Shown: positions 8,611 to 17,411 of the stretch, one piece after another
Layout of the letters: each line of letters starts with the position of its first letter
Numbering within the stretch: position 1 is the stretch's first letter
Assembly (NCBI GenBank): GCA_964614575.1
Contig: CAZTLX010000012.1
Coordinates: forward strand, 1-35,258
Length of the DNA stretch: 35,258 nucleotides
Direction: 5' to 3'
Source of the DNA: JBGTLW01 sp964614575
Lineage (GTDB): Bacteria > Planctomycetota > Phycisphaerae > Phycisphaerales > Phycisphaeraceae
Program-made: the position numbers and the translations under genes
The notes under the pieces: model-generated
Told to the model about the DNA's origin: nothing
Databases searched by the model: none
Seen by the model: the letters and a program-made list of their open reading frames with translations, nothing else

Positions 8611-9489
8611 ATGAGACTGTCACTTTTCACTGCAACGCGATTTTCGACGATCGGCATCGCGGCCGTGTTTGCGGCCGGCGCGGGGCTGGCTGATGCCGCT
8701 ACGATTACCGTGGGCAATATGCAGGCGAGCGGCCCAATCGCGGGGGCGGCTGGGAATGACGGATCGACCATGAGTTTCGACAACAACGGTGAGTTTCTCG
8801 CCGTGGTCGTGACGATGAGCGGCGATCGACATGCCGTCGGCATTGCGGGCACCCCGAACCCGAGCGTCACCTATGGCGGCACCGCCCTCACCCAGGCAAT
8901 TGTGGATCAGGATGGGATACGTGGCTGGTCGGCCATCTATTACCTGTCCGATCCGGCGGCCAGTATCAATGATCTTTCCGTGCAATTCGGAGCCGACGTA
9001 CTTGGCGCAGCTACTGCGGGTAGTTGGGAGATTGGCGCGTTCAGCCTTTCGAATGTTGACACCGCTAACCCGATTGCAGGAAGTGCAACATGGCTTGGCA
9101 ATAATCCACCAGATGACCCGGATATCATCGAGAGCAGCACTCCCGGAGCCATTTCAGCTGGTGACTTTCTCGTTCTCGGGCAGGCGGTCCGTAGTGTCAT
9201 CCCCAGCCCGCGGTACGAAACAGCCACCGATTCCCAACAAGTGATTTTCTATAACGCAAATCCGGTGGCAGGATCCGAGGATTATCAAGGCCAGTACGCC
9301 CTGTTGTTGGCAGGTGATATTTCCGGGGCCAATAACGATGAACTGGCCCTGGCGAGCACGACGGGCAGACCGGGAGCTCACACGGGCGTCGTCTTCAACG
9401 CCATCCCCGAGCCCGGCTCGCTGGCGCTGTTGGGGCTTGGAGGCCTGCTGATGTTGGGGCGGGGGCGTACGCAGCGCGTGACCCGGTAA
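8611..9489 (+). CDS. PEP-CTERM sorted surface protein
   Basis: The product is 292 residues: a signal peptide (FSTIGIAAVFAAGAGLADAA), a beta-rich central domain with many Gly, Ser, Thr and Asp (VTYGGTALTQAIVDQDG, WSAIYYLSDPAASINDLSV), and a C-terminal PEP-CTERM signal beginning at Pro266 (PEPGSLALLGLGGLLMLG followed by Arg-rich residues). By family knowledge the tail is recognised by an exosortase, which cleaves it and releases the protein to the surface or matrix. The start at 8611 is chosen over an upstream in-frame start because of the strong AGGAAGGAG at 8595-8603 directly before it and the signal peptide. The ORF stop is shared with the ribosome site of the next gene, so the two are co-transcribed. 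Function of the central domain is unknown. Confidence 0.85.
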   Translation: MRLSLFTATRFSTIGIAAVFAAGAGLADAATITVGNMQASGPIAGAAGNDGSTMSFDNNGEFLAVVVTMSGDRHAVGIAGTPNPSVTYGGTALTQAIVDQDGIRGWSAIYYLSDPAASINDLSVQFGADVLGAATAGSWEIGAFSLSNVDTANPIAGSATWLGNNPPDDPDIIESSTPGAISAGDFLVLGQAVRSVIPSPRYETATDSQQVIFYNANPVAGSEDYQGQYALLLAGDISGANNDELALASTTGRPGAHTGVVFNAIPEPGSLALLGLGGLLMLGRGRTQRVTR

Positions 9490-9499
9490 AGGAGTCTGC

Positions 9500-10255
9500 A
9501 TGACCGAGCCGGCCCGATCACGAATGACGCATGGGTGCGGGGCCGCGGCACTCTGGGCGCTCACGGCCATCCTGGTCATGATGTCGCCGGAGGCTCTGGC
9601 TCAGGAGGCCAAACCGATTCGCCTCTTCATCCTCTCCGGCCAGTCGAACATGGCCCGGATCGAACCGGCCGAGGCGTTTACCCCCGCGGTGACCGCGGCG
9701 TTCCCGGATGACGAAGTTGTCGTGGTCAAGTACGCCAAGAACGGCCAACTCGTCCGCATGTGGTGGAAAGACTGGCAGCCGCCCGAGGGCCTGAAGCCCA
9801 AGGGCCAAGGCAGGAACGGCCGACACTACGACGCGCTGATGACCCTCGTCAACGAGGCGATGCAGGGCAAACCGGCCCCGGTCAGCGTCACCTTCGTCTG
9901 GATGCAGGGCGAGTCGGATGGCAATCACCCCGGCTACGGCGAAATCTACCCCGACGCGCTGGCCGGACTGCTCACCCAGCTCTCCGAAGACCTGGGACGC
10001 GACGACCTGCACTTCGTGCTTGGCCGCATCAGCGACTTCGGCAACGACATGGCCGAGCAGCGCCCGAGCTGGATGCGGGTCCGCGAGGCGCAGGTCGCCT
10101 TCGCCGAGGCCGAACCCGATCGCCGCGCTTGGATCGACACCGATGACCTCAACGGCGATCACAACGGGCTTCATCTCACGAAAGAGGGTTATCAACAACT
10201 CGGCGAGCGCTTTGCCGAGGCCGCGATCAAGCTCCTGCGCGACGGCGGCGATTGA
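9500..10255 (+). CDS. Secreted SGNH carbohydrate acetylesterase (sialate O-acetylesterase-like)
   Basis: This 251-residue protein has a signal peptide ending near LAQ (residue 35) and the blocks of the DUF303/SASA family (sialate O-acetylesterase-like, CE6-like): FILSGQSNMA with nucleophile Ser49, VTFVWMQGESDG (block with Gly137-Glu138-Ser139-Asp140), and DTDDLNGDHNGLHLTKEGY, which supplies the C-terminal Asp/His of the triad (His225 likely). The family removes acetyl groups from sugars such as xylan units or sialic acids. AAAGGAG at 9488-9494 overlaps the stop of the PEP-CTERM gene, so translation is probably coupled. With the glycoside hydrolase and the other esterase it suggests attack on an acetylated glycan; the exact sugar cannot be read here. 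Confidence 0.85.
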   Translation: MTEPARSRMTHGCGAAALWALTAILVMMSPEALAQEAKPIRLFILSGQSNMARIEPAEAFTPAVTAAFPDDEVVVVKYAKNGQLVRMWWKDWQPPEGLKPKGQGRNGRHYDALMTLVNEAMQGKPAPVSVTFVWMQGESDGNHPGYGEIYPDALAGLLTQLSEDLGRDDLHFVLGRISDFGNDMAEQRPSWMRVREAQVAFAEAEPDRRAWIDTDDLNGDHNGLHLTKEGYQQLGERFAEAAIKLLRDGGD

Positions 10256-10295
10256 TCCCCTCATCGGACCACCTTATTCGATCAAGGAACGCGTG

Positions 10296-11090
10296 ATGTA
10301 TCAAAAGAACCCCCCAAGCGTCACCCGGGCACAAGCCCCCCGAGGCTTCACCCTGATTGAGTTGCTGGTGGTGATCAGCATCATCGCGCTGCTGATCGCG
10401 CTGCTGCTGCCGGCGCTGCAGAGCGCCCGCGCTGCGGCCCGCAATGTCACCTGCCTGAGCAACAAGCGGCAGATCGGCATCGCCACGATGACCTACGCCG
10501 CAGACTTCAACTACGTGATTCCCACCGGCCGCAATAAGAACCCCGACTGGCCGGAACCCTCGCACTGGTGGTACCACTTCCTGGCGGCCGAGGGGCCCGC
10601 CGGGAACAGTTACCTCCCGACCGACGACAGCAAAGTCATCCAGTGCCCGGAGATCGAAAGCGGCACCTACGGCAGCTATCACTCCAGAGCCACGGGCAAC
10701 GACAGCGAGGATTCGCGGTTCTTTATCGGCGGCACCTGGGTCCCCGGCGATGGCGTCAAGATGATGATTGACATCGAGAGTGTGCCGTGGCCGTCCGCGC
10801 TGATGATCAACGCCTGCACCGGCAACACCAACCCGAGCCAGACCAACCCGCCCACGACCGGCCCTCCGCAGTTCGGCCATACCTTCGTCAACGGAAACAG
10901 ACAAGGTATCTGGCTGGTCCACCCCGGCGGGACCAGCGGGACGAGCGCAGGCCTGCATCTGGACGGCCACGCCAGCGCACTGGGGGAGGAGGGCATGCTC
11001 TCGCTGAACAACGCCCGCCTCTACGACGGAAGCCGGACCGGCATCCGCCAGTGGTTCGACCGTGATAGCAACTTCATCAACATCCCTTGA
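10296..11090 (+). CDS. Type II secretion/type IV pilin-like pseudopilin (prepilin N-terminal signal)
   Basis: The 264-residue product carries a textbook class III signal: PRGFTLIELLVVISIIALLI, with cleavage expected between Gly17 and Phe18 and Glu22 at mature position +5, then a hydrophobic helix. The rest is a globular domain ending in GLHLDGHASALGEEGM, a short DGH-type end seen in the many planctomycete and verrucomicrobial prepilin-like proteins. AAGGA at 10284-10288 supports the ATG at 10296. It lies 40 bases after the SGNH esterase and has no secretion machinery beside it. In these phyla such proteins are numerous and often sit near sugar-degradation genes (family knowledge); its role here is unknown. 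Confidence 0.88.
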   Translation: MYQKNPPSVTRAQAPRGFTLIELLVVISIIALLIALLLPALQSARAAARNVTCLSNKRQIGIATMTYAADFNYVIPTGRNKNPDWPEPSHWWYHFLAAEGPAGNSYLPTDDSKVIQCPEIESGTYGSYHSRATGNDSEDSRFFIGGTWVPGDGVKMMIDIESVPWPSALMINACTGNTNPSQTNPPTTGPPQFGHTFVNGNRQGIWLVHPGGTSGTSAGLHLDGHASALGEEGMLSLNNARLYDGSRTGIRQWFDRDSNFINIP

Positions 11091-11286
11091 TCCCCGCAAA
11101 GCAGGGGCTTGTGTCAGCTACGCCCACGACAACAAAGGCTCAAATACAAGGCTTCGTCGAGTGGTTCGGCACGGCCGGTCGTGAGACAATCTGGCCTGAT
11201 GGCTATGTGGATTTTCCCGGCCAGTGCCCCACCGGGTCGACGCTCACCCGCTTGGCTGATGCCTGCTTAGGAGATACCTTCCTTCT

Positions 11287-14200
11287 GTGTGCCTGAACGC
11301 AAAATGCCGCTGGGCAAGTCATAAGCGCGGGGGGCGAATAGGCCGCCGGTGGTGGGTGGTCGTCTTGCTTACGGTGGGCCAGCCCGCGGTCGGCGTGATG
11401 GGAGCGATTGCGCAAGAGCCGGTGTTGCTGCGGGGTTTGGACCTGGTGCGTGAGGCGGATCGGGAGGCCGAGGTTCGGTGGGCGGAGAATTGGGAGGGAA
11501 CCTATCGGGCGACGATGGACTCGTGGGCCGCGGACCTGCGGGCGATCGAAGATGAGGAAGCACGCGAGCGCAGCGAGCGCATGCGGGAATTGCGCTTGTT
11601 GCAGGCGCTGGGCGAGCGTTTCCCCGAAGCCGAGCAACGGCACGAGGCGGTGAAGAAGCAGGCGGTGCTGCTCGCCCGGCTGGGCCCGCACGTAGATACG
11701 GGGTTGCAGTTGTTGGCCGCGCGTGTGGACGCGACCGCCGAAGCCGACCCGGCGCAGGCGGTTGACCTGCTGCGCGCGATGCACGAGCGCATTGGCGAGC
11801 TGAACCAGCCCGGCCCGTGGCCGCGGTATGTAGCGGATCGGCTCTGGTCGCTGCATGAGGCCGAGCCGATCGAGGATGTCGAACTGATCCGTGCCGCATG
11901 GCTGCGGTTGTACGACAGCCTGCGCCGGGACGCGGCGTATTTCGAAGCGCGTCAAGCGCTGCGGTGCCTCGATCAGCTTGAATCGACCGCGGCCTCGGGC
12001 GACCCGGTGGTGCGCGCGGAGAACGCGCTGCGCTGGGTGCAGATGCATCTGTCGGCGGAACAATATGACCGTGCCGAGCAGCGGGCGCAAGATCTGCTGG
12101 CCTACATCGATGAACACCCGGCTGCGGCGGATGCTTCAGGAGACGGCGGCGCGGCCCGATTGCAGGAGTTGCGCGACACGACGAATGAGCGGCTGGCGGC
12201 GATCCGCGCAAATCGACCGGCCACCGATCCGCCGGGGCTGATTTTGGCCCATGATTTTCAGCTCGATGGCCCGCGGCTGGCCGACGACGGCGTGACGAAC
12301 CTGGTACGGCAGATCCAAGAGGTGTACGCCGATGCGCTCGCCGGGGAGCGGATGGTCGCGCGGGATGAATCCCGATCCGTATCCGCGTGGGCGGCGCTGG
12401 ACGACGCGCTTGGCGCGGTGGCCCCGGAAGAGCTTGCTGCACTGCGTGAGGCACAGCAGCAGGCCGCGGAGCTGGCCCGGGACAGCGGCTTGGCCGTGGA
12501 CCTGTCCACCGCGGAGGGCCGGCTGGCGTTTTATCGGCGACACCCGTGGTCGCGAGCCGGTCAGCTTGCGCTGCTGGACCAGGCGGAGCGCTGGCTGCGC
12601 GAAGGCGCCGATGGGCTTGCCCGCCGCAGCCTTCACGACCTGCAGCGCCACGCTGCGGACGCGTCGATCTTGCGTCGCGCCCAGCAGGGGCTGACGATCC
12701 TGGAGTCGGCGGCGACCGACGGGCCGGACACGCCTCCCGACATCGAAGCACCCGAGCATCCCGTCCAATTGCGTTTGCCGGCCACAACCCCGCGCCTGGC
12801 CAAGCATCTTTATCATGCGCCGACACATTTCACGGGCGATATGCAGCGGCCGCTGGGGCTGGTCAGCGAGGGTGGGGTGATGGTGATGGCGTCGGAGACC
12901 CTGCTGGCGCGGTACGACCCGGGCTCGACCGAGCCGGCATGGGTGCGGACGCAGACGGATCGAGCTGCGGCGCGGATGATCGCCGGCGGGCGGGGCACGG
13001 TGCTGACGGAGGTCTGGACGGTGCCGGGGCGTTTTGAGCCGGCGATTGGCGATGGCCGAGTCCTGACGCGTTGGGGGGTGGGGCCCGAGGGGCGCGGGGC
13101 CGAGGCGGTCGCGGCGTTTGATCTATCCACCGGCCAGCCGCTGTGGAGCACGGCGGACCAGCCCGCGTGGGCGTCGCTGCAACCGATCAGCGACCCGGTG
13201 ATCGCCGAGGGCACGGCCTATGTGCTGGTGCGGGAGCTGTTCGCCACACTCAGCGCGGATGAACGCGCGCCGGAAGTCGGGGCGCAGGCGGCTTTGGCGC
13301 TGGTCGCGATGGACCCGGCGAACGGGCGGACGCGTTGGATTCGGCCCGTTCAGTGGAAGCCGTGGACCATGAGCCCCGAAGCGGTGGAGCAGGGCAAGCG
13401 GGACGCGATCTGGGGCCGGCGCCTGGAAGTGAACACGCTCGCCATCGGTGCGGCGCGGCAGCGTTTCGATGTCGTTCACTTTGGCAACCGCGTGACCGTC
13501 GCCGACGGCGAGGTGTACCTGACCACGGGCGTAGGGGTCAACGCGCGGCTCGATGCCCGGGACGGGATGATCGAGTGGTTACGATGGCACCGGCCGACGA
13601 CGCACGACGACCGCTGGCGGCGGGCGATGCGGCGGCTGGGTGATCGGCCGGCGGTGTTTGACGATGTGGTTGTCTTCGCATCGCGGGATCGATTCGGCGT
13701 CATCGCGCTGGATCGGGACACCGGCGAGCTACGCTGGGACGACGCGTTGCTGCCAAGCCACGGCATCGTCGGCCGCGAAGACGACACGCTGGTCCTGCAT
13801 GATGAGCAGAACCTCGTCGGTGTGGACGCTGCGACGGGCGAGGTGCGTTGGCATCGGTGGCTTGACGAACCGATGCAGACCGCGCCGATCCATGCGGGCC
13901 GGTGGTGTTACGCGGCCAGCGGTGATGCGTGGCTGAAGATCGCGATGCAGTCCGGCGAGGTCGCCCCTCGGATCGAAGCGCCGGGGCTGTCCGATGCGAT
14001 TGCCTTGGCCCGGATCCAAACCCGGGCCGTTGCGGTCGGCACGGCCCCCGCCGGCACCGCTGGAGACAGGCCGGCACTCTCCGCGGTGACTCGGCTTGAC
14101 GCCGAGCCGGGTGAAGCGGAGTACGAGCTGGTTTGGGCGCATCCGCGTGCCGAGCCGAAGTTGTGGCCGCTGCCCGATGTCGCCAACGGGACGGCCCTGC

Positions 14201-15381
14201 TCTGCTACGCGGAAGGTTGGCTCGAACGGATGGACCTGGATGCCCGGTCACCTCTGACCTGGAGCCGTCCGGTGCCGTTGGGCCTGAAGCATCATTACTG
14301 GCACGACGGGGCGGTGGTGCTGATCTACCACGACCGGGCGGTGGCGGTGGATGTGACGACGGGAGAGCAGCGCTGGTCGTCGCGTCTGCCGTTCGAGATC
14401 GAACACGCGATACAGCTGGGGTCCTACCTGATGATCGGGCGGTTTGTGGGGCGGTCGGAAACCGCGCTCAGCCGCGTTGCGGCGATCGACCTGGCCAGCG
14501 GCGGGTCGGCGTGGGATCGGCCGGTTTTCCCCGCCTGGTCCGCATACTGGCAGTGGGGCGGCGATCGGGCTTACACGCTGATGAACGGGTTTGGTCAGCC
14601 AGAGGTCCAGATGCTTGAGGTGGACATGTCCCAAGGCGCGGTGACATGGCGGCGGCCGCTGGCCAGCCTGATGGATACGCCGCCCGTCCCGGGGAATAGT
14701 CTTAGCGTATCGGATGCGGTGGTTTCCCTGCCGGAGGACGATGTGGTCTTCGATGGGCCGTATGAAGTCCGCTTCGGCCGCGAGCCGACGGTCACGCGTT
14801 ACGCGGCGATGCCGGAGGATGCCAAGTTACGGCGAGGCCTGGAGCTGAATGTGTATGAGGATCGATGGATCGAGATACGCCGGTACCGCGGGCCGCGCTG
14901 GATGCGTCGCAACTTCGACCACTGGCTGTTTGACCGCGAAAACCCGAAGCACATGCTCGCTCGCGACCAAGACGGGCAGGTGCGCGACGGCCTGCTCTAC
15001 GAGCGCGACGGGCGGGAGTTAACAGTGCGGGACCTGTCAAGCGGCGAGCAGGTCGTCAGCTTGCAGTTGCCAAGCCGCAAGCTGCGTGGCGCTCACATCA
15101 TCGACAGTTGGATGGAGGGCGGCCGACTGTACACCGTCTCGACCTACGCGCGGGAAGTTCAGATCGCTCACGCCGACGTGTACCTCGAAGTGTACAGCCT
15201 TGAGACTTCCGAGATGTTGTGGGAGCAGACGCTGGCCGACGTCCGCCCGCGCACCACCGGCCCCAGGTCTGAGCAGACGCAGGTGTTGCGCATCAAAAGC
15301 GCACTGGTTATCGCGGACATGAACGCCATCCACCTGTTCACGCCGGGCGAAAAACCCCCATCACCGGACGACAACGAATGA
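11287..15381 (+). CDS. Giant exported PQQ-like beta-propeller protein with helical N-terminal half
   Basis: The 1364-residue product begins with a signal or anchor (RRWWVVVLLTVGQPAVGVM). Residues about 30-480 are helical and TPR-like (charged, Ala/Leu/Arg-rich, e.g. LLQALGERFPEAEQRHEAVK). From about residue 500 there are repeated PQQ/propeller blades with the motif hydrophobic-D-x2-TG-x2-x-W: FDLSTGQPLWS (near 610), LDRDTGELRWD (near 807), VDAATGEVRWH (near 845), VDVTTGEQRWS (near 1021) and IDLASGGSAWD (near 1067). No quinoprotein dehydrogenase active-site motif was recognised, so a scaffold or binding propeller (BamB-like fold) is likelier than an enzyme. The start is a GTG at 11287; AGGAG at 11269-11273 is 13 bases away, farther than usual, so the start may be wrong. 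The 196-base region before it (11091-11286) holds a weak CCCCGC/GCAGGGG hairpin just after the pseudopilin and nothing else clear. Confidence 0.8.
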   Translation: MCLNAKCRWASHKRGGRIGRRWWVVVLLTVGQPAVGVMGAIAQEPVLLRGLDLVREADREAEVRWAENWEGTYRATMDSWAADLRAIEDEEARERSERMRELRLLQALGERFPEAEQRHEAVKKQAVLLARLGPHVDTGLQLLAARVDATAEADPAQAVDLLRAMHERIGELNQPGPWPRYVADRLWSLHEAEPIEDVELIRAAWLRLYDSLRRDAAYFEARQALRCLDQLESTAASGDPVVRAENALRWVQMHLSAEQYDRAEQRAQDLLAYIDEHPAAADASGDGGAARLQELRDTTNERLAAIRANRPATDPPGLILAHDFQLDGPRLADDGVTNLVRQIQEVYADALAGERMVARDESRSVSAWAALDDALGAVAPEELAALREAQQQAAELARDSGLAVDLSTAEGRLAFYRRHPWSRAGQLALLDQAERWLREGADGLARRSLHDLQRHAADASILRRAQQGLTILESAATDGPDTPPDIEAPEHPVQLRLPATTPRLAKHLYHAPTHFTGDMQRPLGLVSEGGVMVMASETLLARYDPGSTEPAWVRTQTDRAAARMIAGGRGTVLTEVWTVPGRFEPAIGDGRVLTRWGVGPEGRGAEAVAAFDLSTGQPLWSTADQPAWASLQPISDPVIAEGTAYVLVRELFATLSADERAPEVGAQAALALVAMDPANGRTRWIRPVQWKPWTMSPEAVEQGKRDAIWGRRLEVNTLAIGAARQRFDVVHFGNRVTVADGEVYLTTGVGVNARLDARDGMIEWLRWHRPTTHDDRWRRAMRRLGDRPAVFDDVVVFASRDRFGVIALDRDTGELRWDDALLPSHGIVGREDDTLVLHDEQNLVGVDAATGEVRWHRWLDEPMQTAPIHAGRWCYAASGDAWLKIAMQSGEVAPRIEAPGLSDAIALARIQTRAVAVGTAPAGTAGDRPALSAVTRLDAEPGEAEYELVWAHPRAEPKLWPLPDVANGTALLCYAEGWLERMDLDARSPLTWSRPVPLGLKHHYWHDGAVVLIYHDRAVAVDVTTGEQRWSSRLPFEIEHAIQLGSYLMIGRFVGRSETALSRVAAIDLASGGSAWDRPVFPAWSAYWQWGGDRAYTLMNGFGQPEVQMLEVDMSQGAVTWRRPLASLMDTPPVPGNSLSVSDAVVSLPEDDVVFDGPYEVRFGREPTVTRYAAMPEDAKLRRGLELNVYEDRWIEIRRYRGPRWMRRNFDHWLFDRENPKHMLARDQDGQVRDGLLYERDGRELTVRDLSSGEQVVSLQLPSRKLRGAHIIDSWMEGGRLYTVSTYAREVQIAHADVYLEVYSLETSEMLWEQTLADVRPRTTGPRSEQTQVLRIKSALVIADMNAIHLFTPGEKPPSPDDNE

Positions 15382-15447
15382 TCGTCCGCATCGCATGGAT
15401 AAACGATGGATTTCGAAGTGGCGTTCCAAAGCGAGGAACAAAACCGT

Positions 15448-17337
15448 ATGAGTGAAACCCTACAGACAGACGTGGCGATCATCGGCGGCGGGCTCGGCGG
15501 CGTCGCGGCGGCGCTGGCCCTGACCGACCGCGGATGCCGGGTCGTGATGACCGATCAGTTCGGCTGGATCGGCGGCCAGACGACCAGCCAGGCCTTGTGC
15601 GTGCTCGATGAACTGTACGACCCGATGGGCGAGACGATCATGAACGCGCGCTACGCGGATTTCCGCCGCCGACTGCGCGAGCATTACCGCACGAACTACC
15701 GCCTTTCACCCATGGGCACCGCTCAGCAGCACCTGTGCGTGGGCAACGCCGCCTGTTCGTCGGTCACCGCCGAGCCGCACGTCGCGTACGCCGTGATCCG
15801 CGAGATGCTCGCCGACGCCGAGCACCGCGGCCGGCTGACGATCCTCCCGCGGCATGTGCCGATCAGCGCCGAGCGGACGCGCGATCGGGTCACGGCCATC
15901 ACCTGCCGAAGCCTCAAGCAGCCAAGCCGGACATGCACGCTCAAGGCCGCATTCTTCCTCGACGGCACGGAGACGGGCGACACCTATCCGCTGCTGAAGC
16001 TGGACCATGGCCTCGGTGCCGACCCGCGCTGGCTCACCGGCGAGGAGCATGCCCCGGCCGAGGCCGTACCCGACGCGGTCCAGTCCTTCACGTATTGCCT
16101 GGTCGTCGAGTTCGTGCCCGGCGGCGACTTCACCATCCCCAAGCCCGACGGCTACGAACGCCTGCGCGACACCCAGCCGTTTCGACTGGGCAACCTCGGC
16201 GCAACACGCGAGCAACCGGGCAAGTTCTTCGAGCTGACCTTCAATGAAAACGGCCACCGTGTCGTGCCGTTCTGGCTCTACCGCTGCCTGGTTGACCATC
16301 GCAACTTCGATGACCCCAAGCTGCCCCACAGCCGGGCGGTGATCAATGTCGGCAGCAACGACTACAAAGGCGAAAGCTTCATCGACCACCCCGAGCCCGA
16401 GCAGGTGCTCGAGGCGGCGCGCCAGTTGAGTCGGGCCTATCTGTATTGGCTCCAGACCGAGGCCCCGCGCGATGACGGCGGTCGCGGATACCCCGAGCTG
16501 CGCCCGATGCCCGAAGCGACCGGCACGCCCGACGGCCTGGCGCAGGCACCTTACATCCGCGAGGGCCGACGCCTGCGCGCCTGCCAGACCGTGGTTGAGG
16601 AAGACCTCTCCACCCGGCATCAGCCCCACGCCCGCGCCCGCCAGTTCAGCAACTCGGTCGGCCTCGGCGCATACATGATCGATATCCACGACCGATCCGC
16701 CGGCACCAAGGGCATGGTCCAGATGACCCGGCCGTACCAGGTCCCGCTTGGTTCGCTGGTCTGCGCCGAACTGACGAACTTCGCCGTCGCCAACAAGGGC
16801 ATCGGCGTCACGCAGATCGCCAACGGCGCCTACCGCCTGCACCCGCTGGAGTGGGCGATTGGCGAGGCGGCGGGCGAGCTGGCCGCGTACTGCCTCGAGC
16901 ACCGGCCCGAACACCCGAACCTGACCGGCCAAGCGCTGTTTGATTACCAGCGCAGGCTCTTGCGGGTCGGTATCCCGCTGTATTGGTACGAAGACCTGCC
17001 GCCGCAAGACCCGGCGTTTGAAGCGGCGCAACTGCTGGCCCTGACCGACCTCTGGCCCGGACAGCCGGATCACCTGCGCTTCGAAGGCCACCAGAGCATC
17101 TGCCGCCACCGGCCGATGTTCCTGCGGGTCTGCCAGAACCTCGCGGAGCTGGGCTGCGACGTCACGCCCATCCGCGACCTGCACGTGATCGCGCACGGCT
17201 CACGCAAGGCGGATGTGATTCATCAACTGGTTCAGTACCTCGACCGCATCGGCTGGCCCGACGCCGCCATCGTACGCACCCCCACGCTTTCTGCGGCATC
17301 CCAGCCCCAGCCGCTGGACCCCGCCCGTTTGTGGTAA
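15448..17337 (+). CDS. FAD-dependent oxidoreductase (FAD_oxidored-like)
   Basis: The 629-residue product starts with a dinucleotide-binding fold: DVAIIGGGLGGVAAALALTD (Gly13-Gly18), then VVMTDQFGWIGGQTTSQ, the 'GWIGGQ' block typical of FAD-dependent oxidoreductases of the pfam12831 kind. DGTETGD (near residue 172) and the C-terminal region with GIPLYWYEDLP agree with full length. The substrate is unknown; such enzymes occur often in planctomycete sugar loci. The ATG at 15448 is chosen because GAGGA at 15433-15437 sits ten bases upstream and the homologous fold starts right after it; an earlier in-frame ATG at 15406 would add 14 unlikely residues. It follows the propeller gene by 66 bases. No signal peptide is seen, so it is probably cytoplasmic. 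Confidence 0.85.
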   Translation: MSETLQTDVAIIGGGLGGVAAALALTDRGCRVVMTDQFGWIGGQTTSQALCVLDELYDPMGETIMNARYADFRRRLREHYRTNYRLSPMGTAQQHLCVGNAACSSVTAEPHVAYAVIREMLADAEHRGRLTILPRHVPISAERTRDRVTAITCRSLKQPSRTCTLKAAFFLDGTETGDTYPLLKLDHGLGADPRWLTGEEHAPAEAVPDAVQSFTYCLVVEFVPGGDFTIPKPDGYERLRDTQPFRLGNLGATREQPGKFFELTFNENGHRVVPFWLYRCLVDHRNFDDPKLPHSRAVINVGSNDYKGESFIDHPEPEQVLEAARQLSRAYLYWLQTEAPRDDGGRGYPELRPMPEATGTPDGLAQAPYIREGRRLRACQTVVEEDLSTRHQPHARARQFSNSVGLGAYMIDIHDRSAGTKGMVQMTRPYQVPLGSLVCAELTNFAVANKGIGVTQIANGAYRLHPLEWAIGEAAGELAAYCLEHRPEHPNLTGQALFDYQRRLLRVGIPLYWYEDLPPQDPAFEAAQLLALTDLWPGQPDHLRFEGHQSICRHRPMFLRVCQNLAELGCDVTPIRDLHVIAHGSRKADVIHQLVQYLDRIGWPDAAIVRTPTLSAASQPQPLDPARLW

Positions 17338-17411
17338 ATCGCGTCGGGGCGAACCGGCGTGGCCGCCCATCAGCGCCGCAGCAGGCAAACGGTTAAACCG
17401 CAGGTCGGCCG

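Noticed and set aside
17390..17400. CGGTTAAACCG palindrome in the convergent gap as a terminator
   Set aside because: Only a five-pair stem with a one-base loop and no T-run; it cannot be supported.
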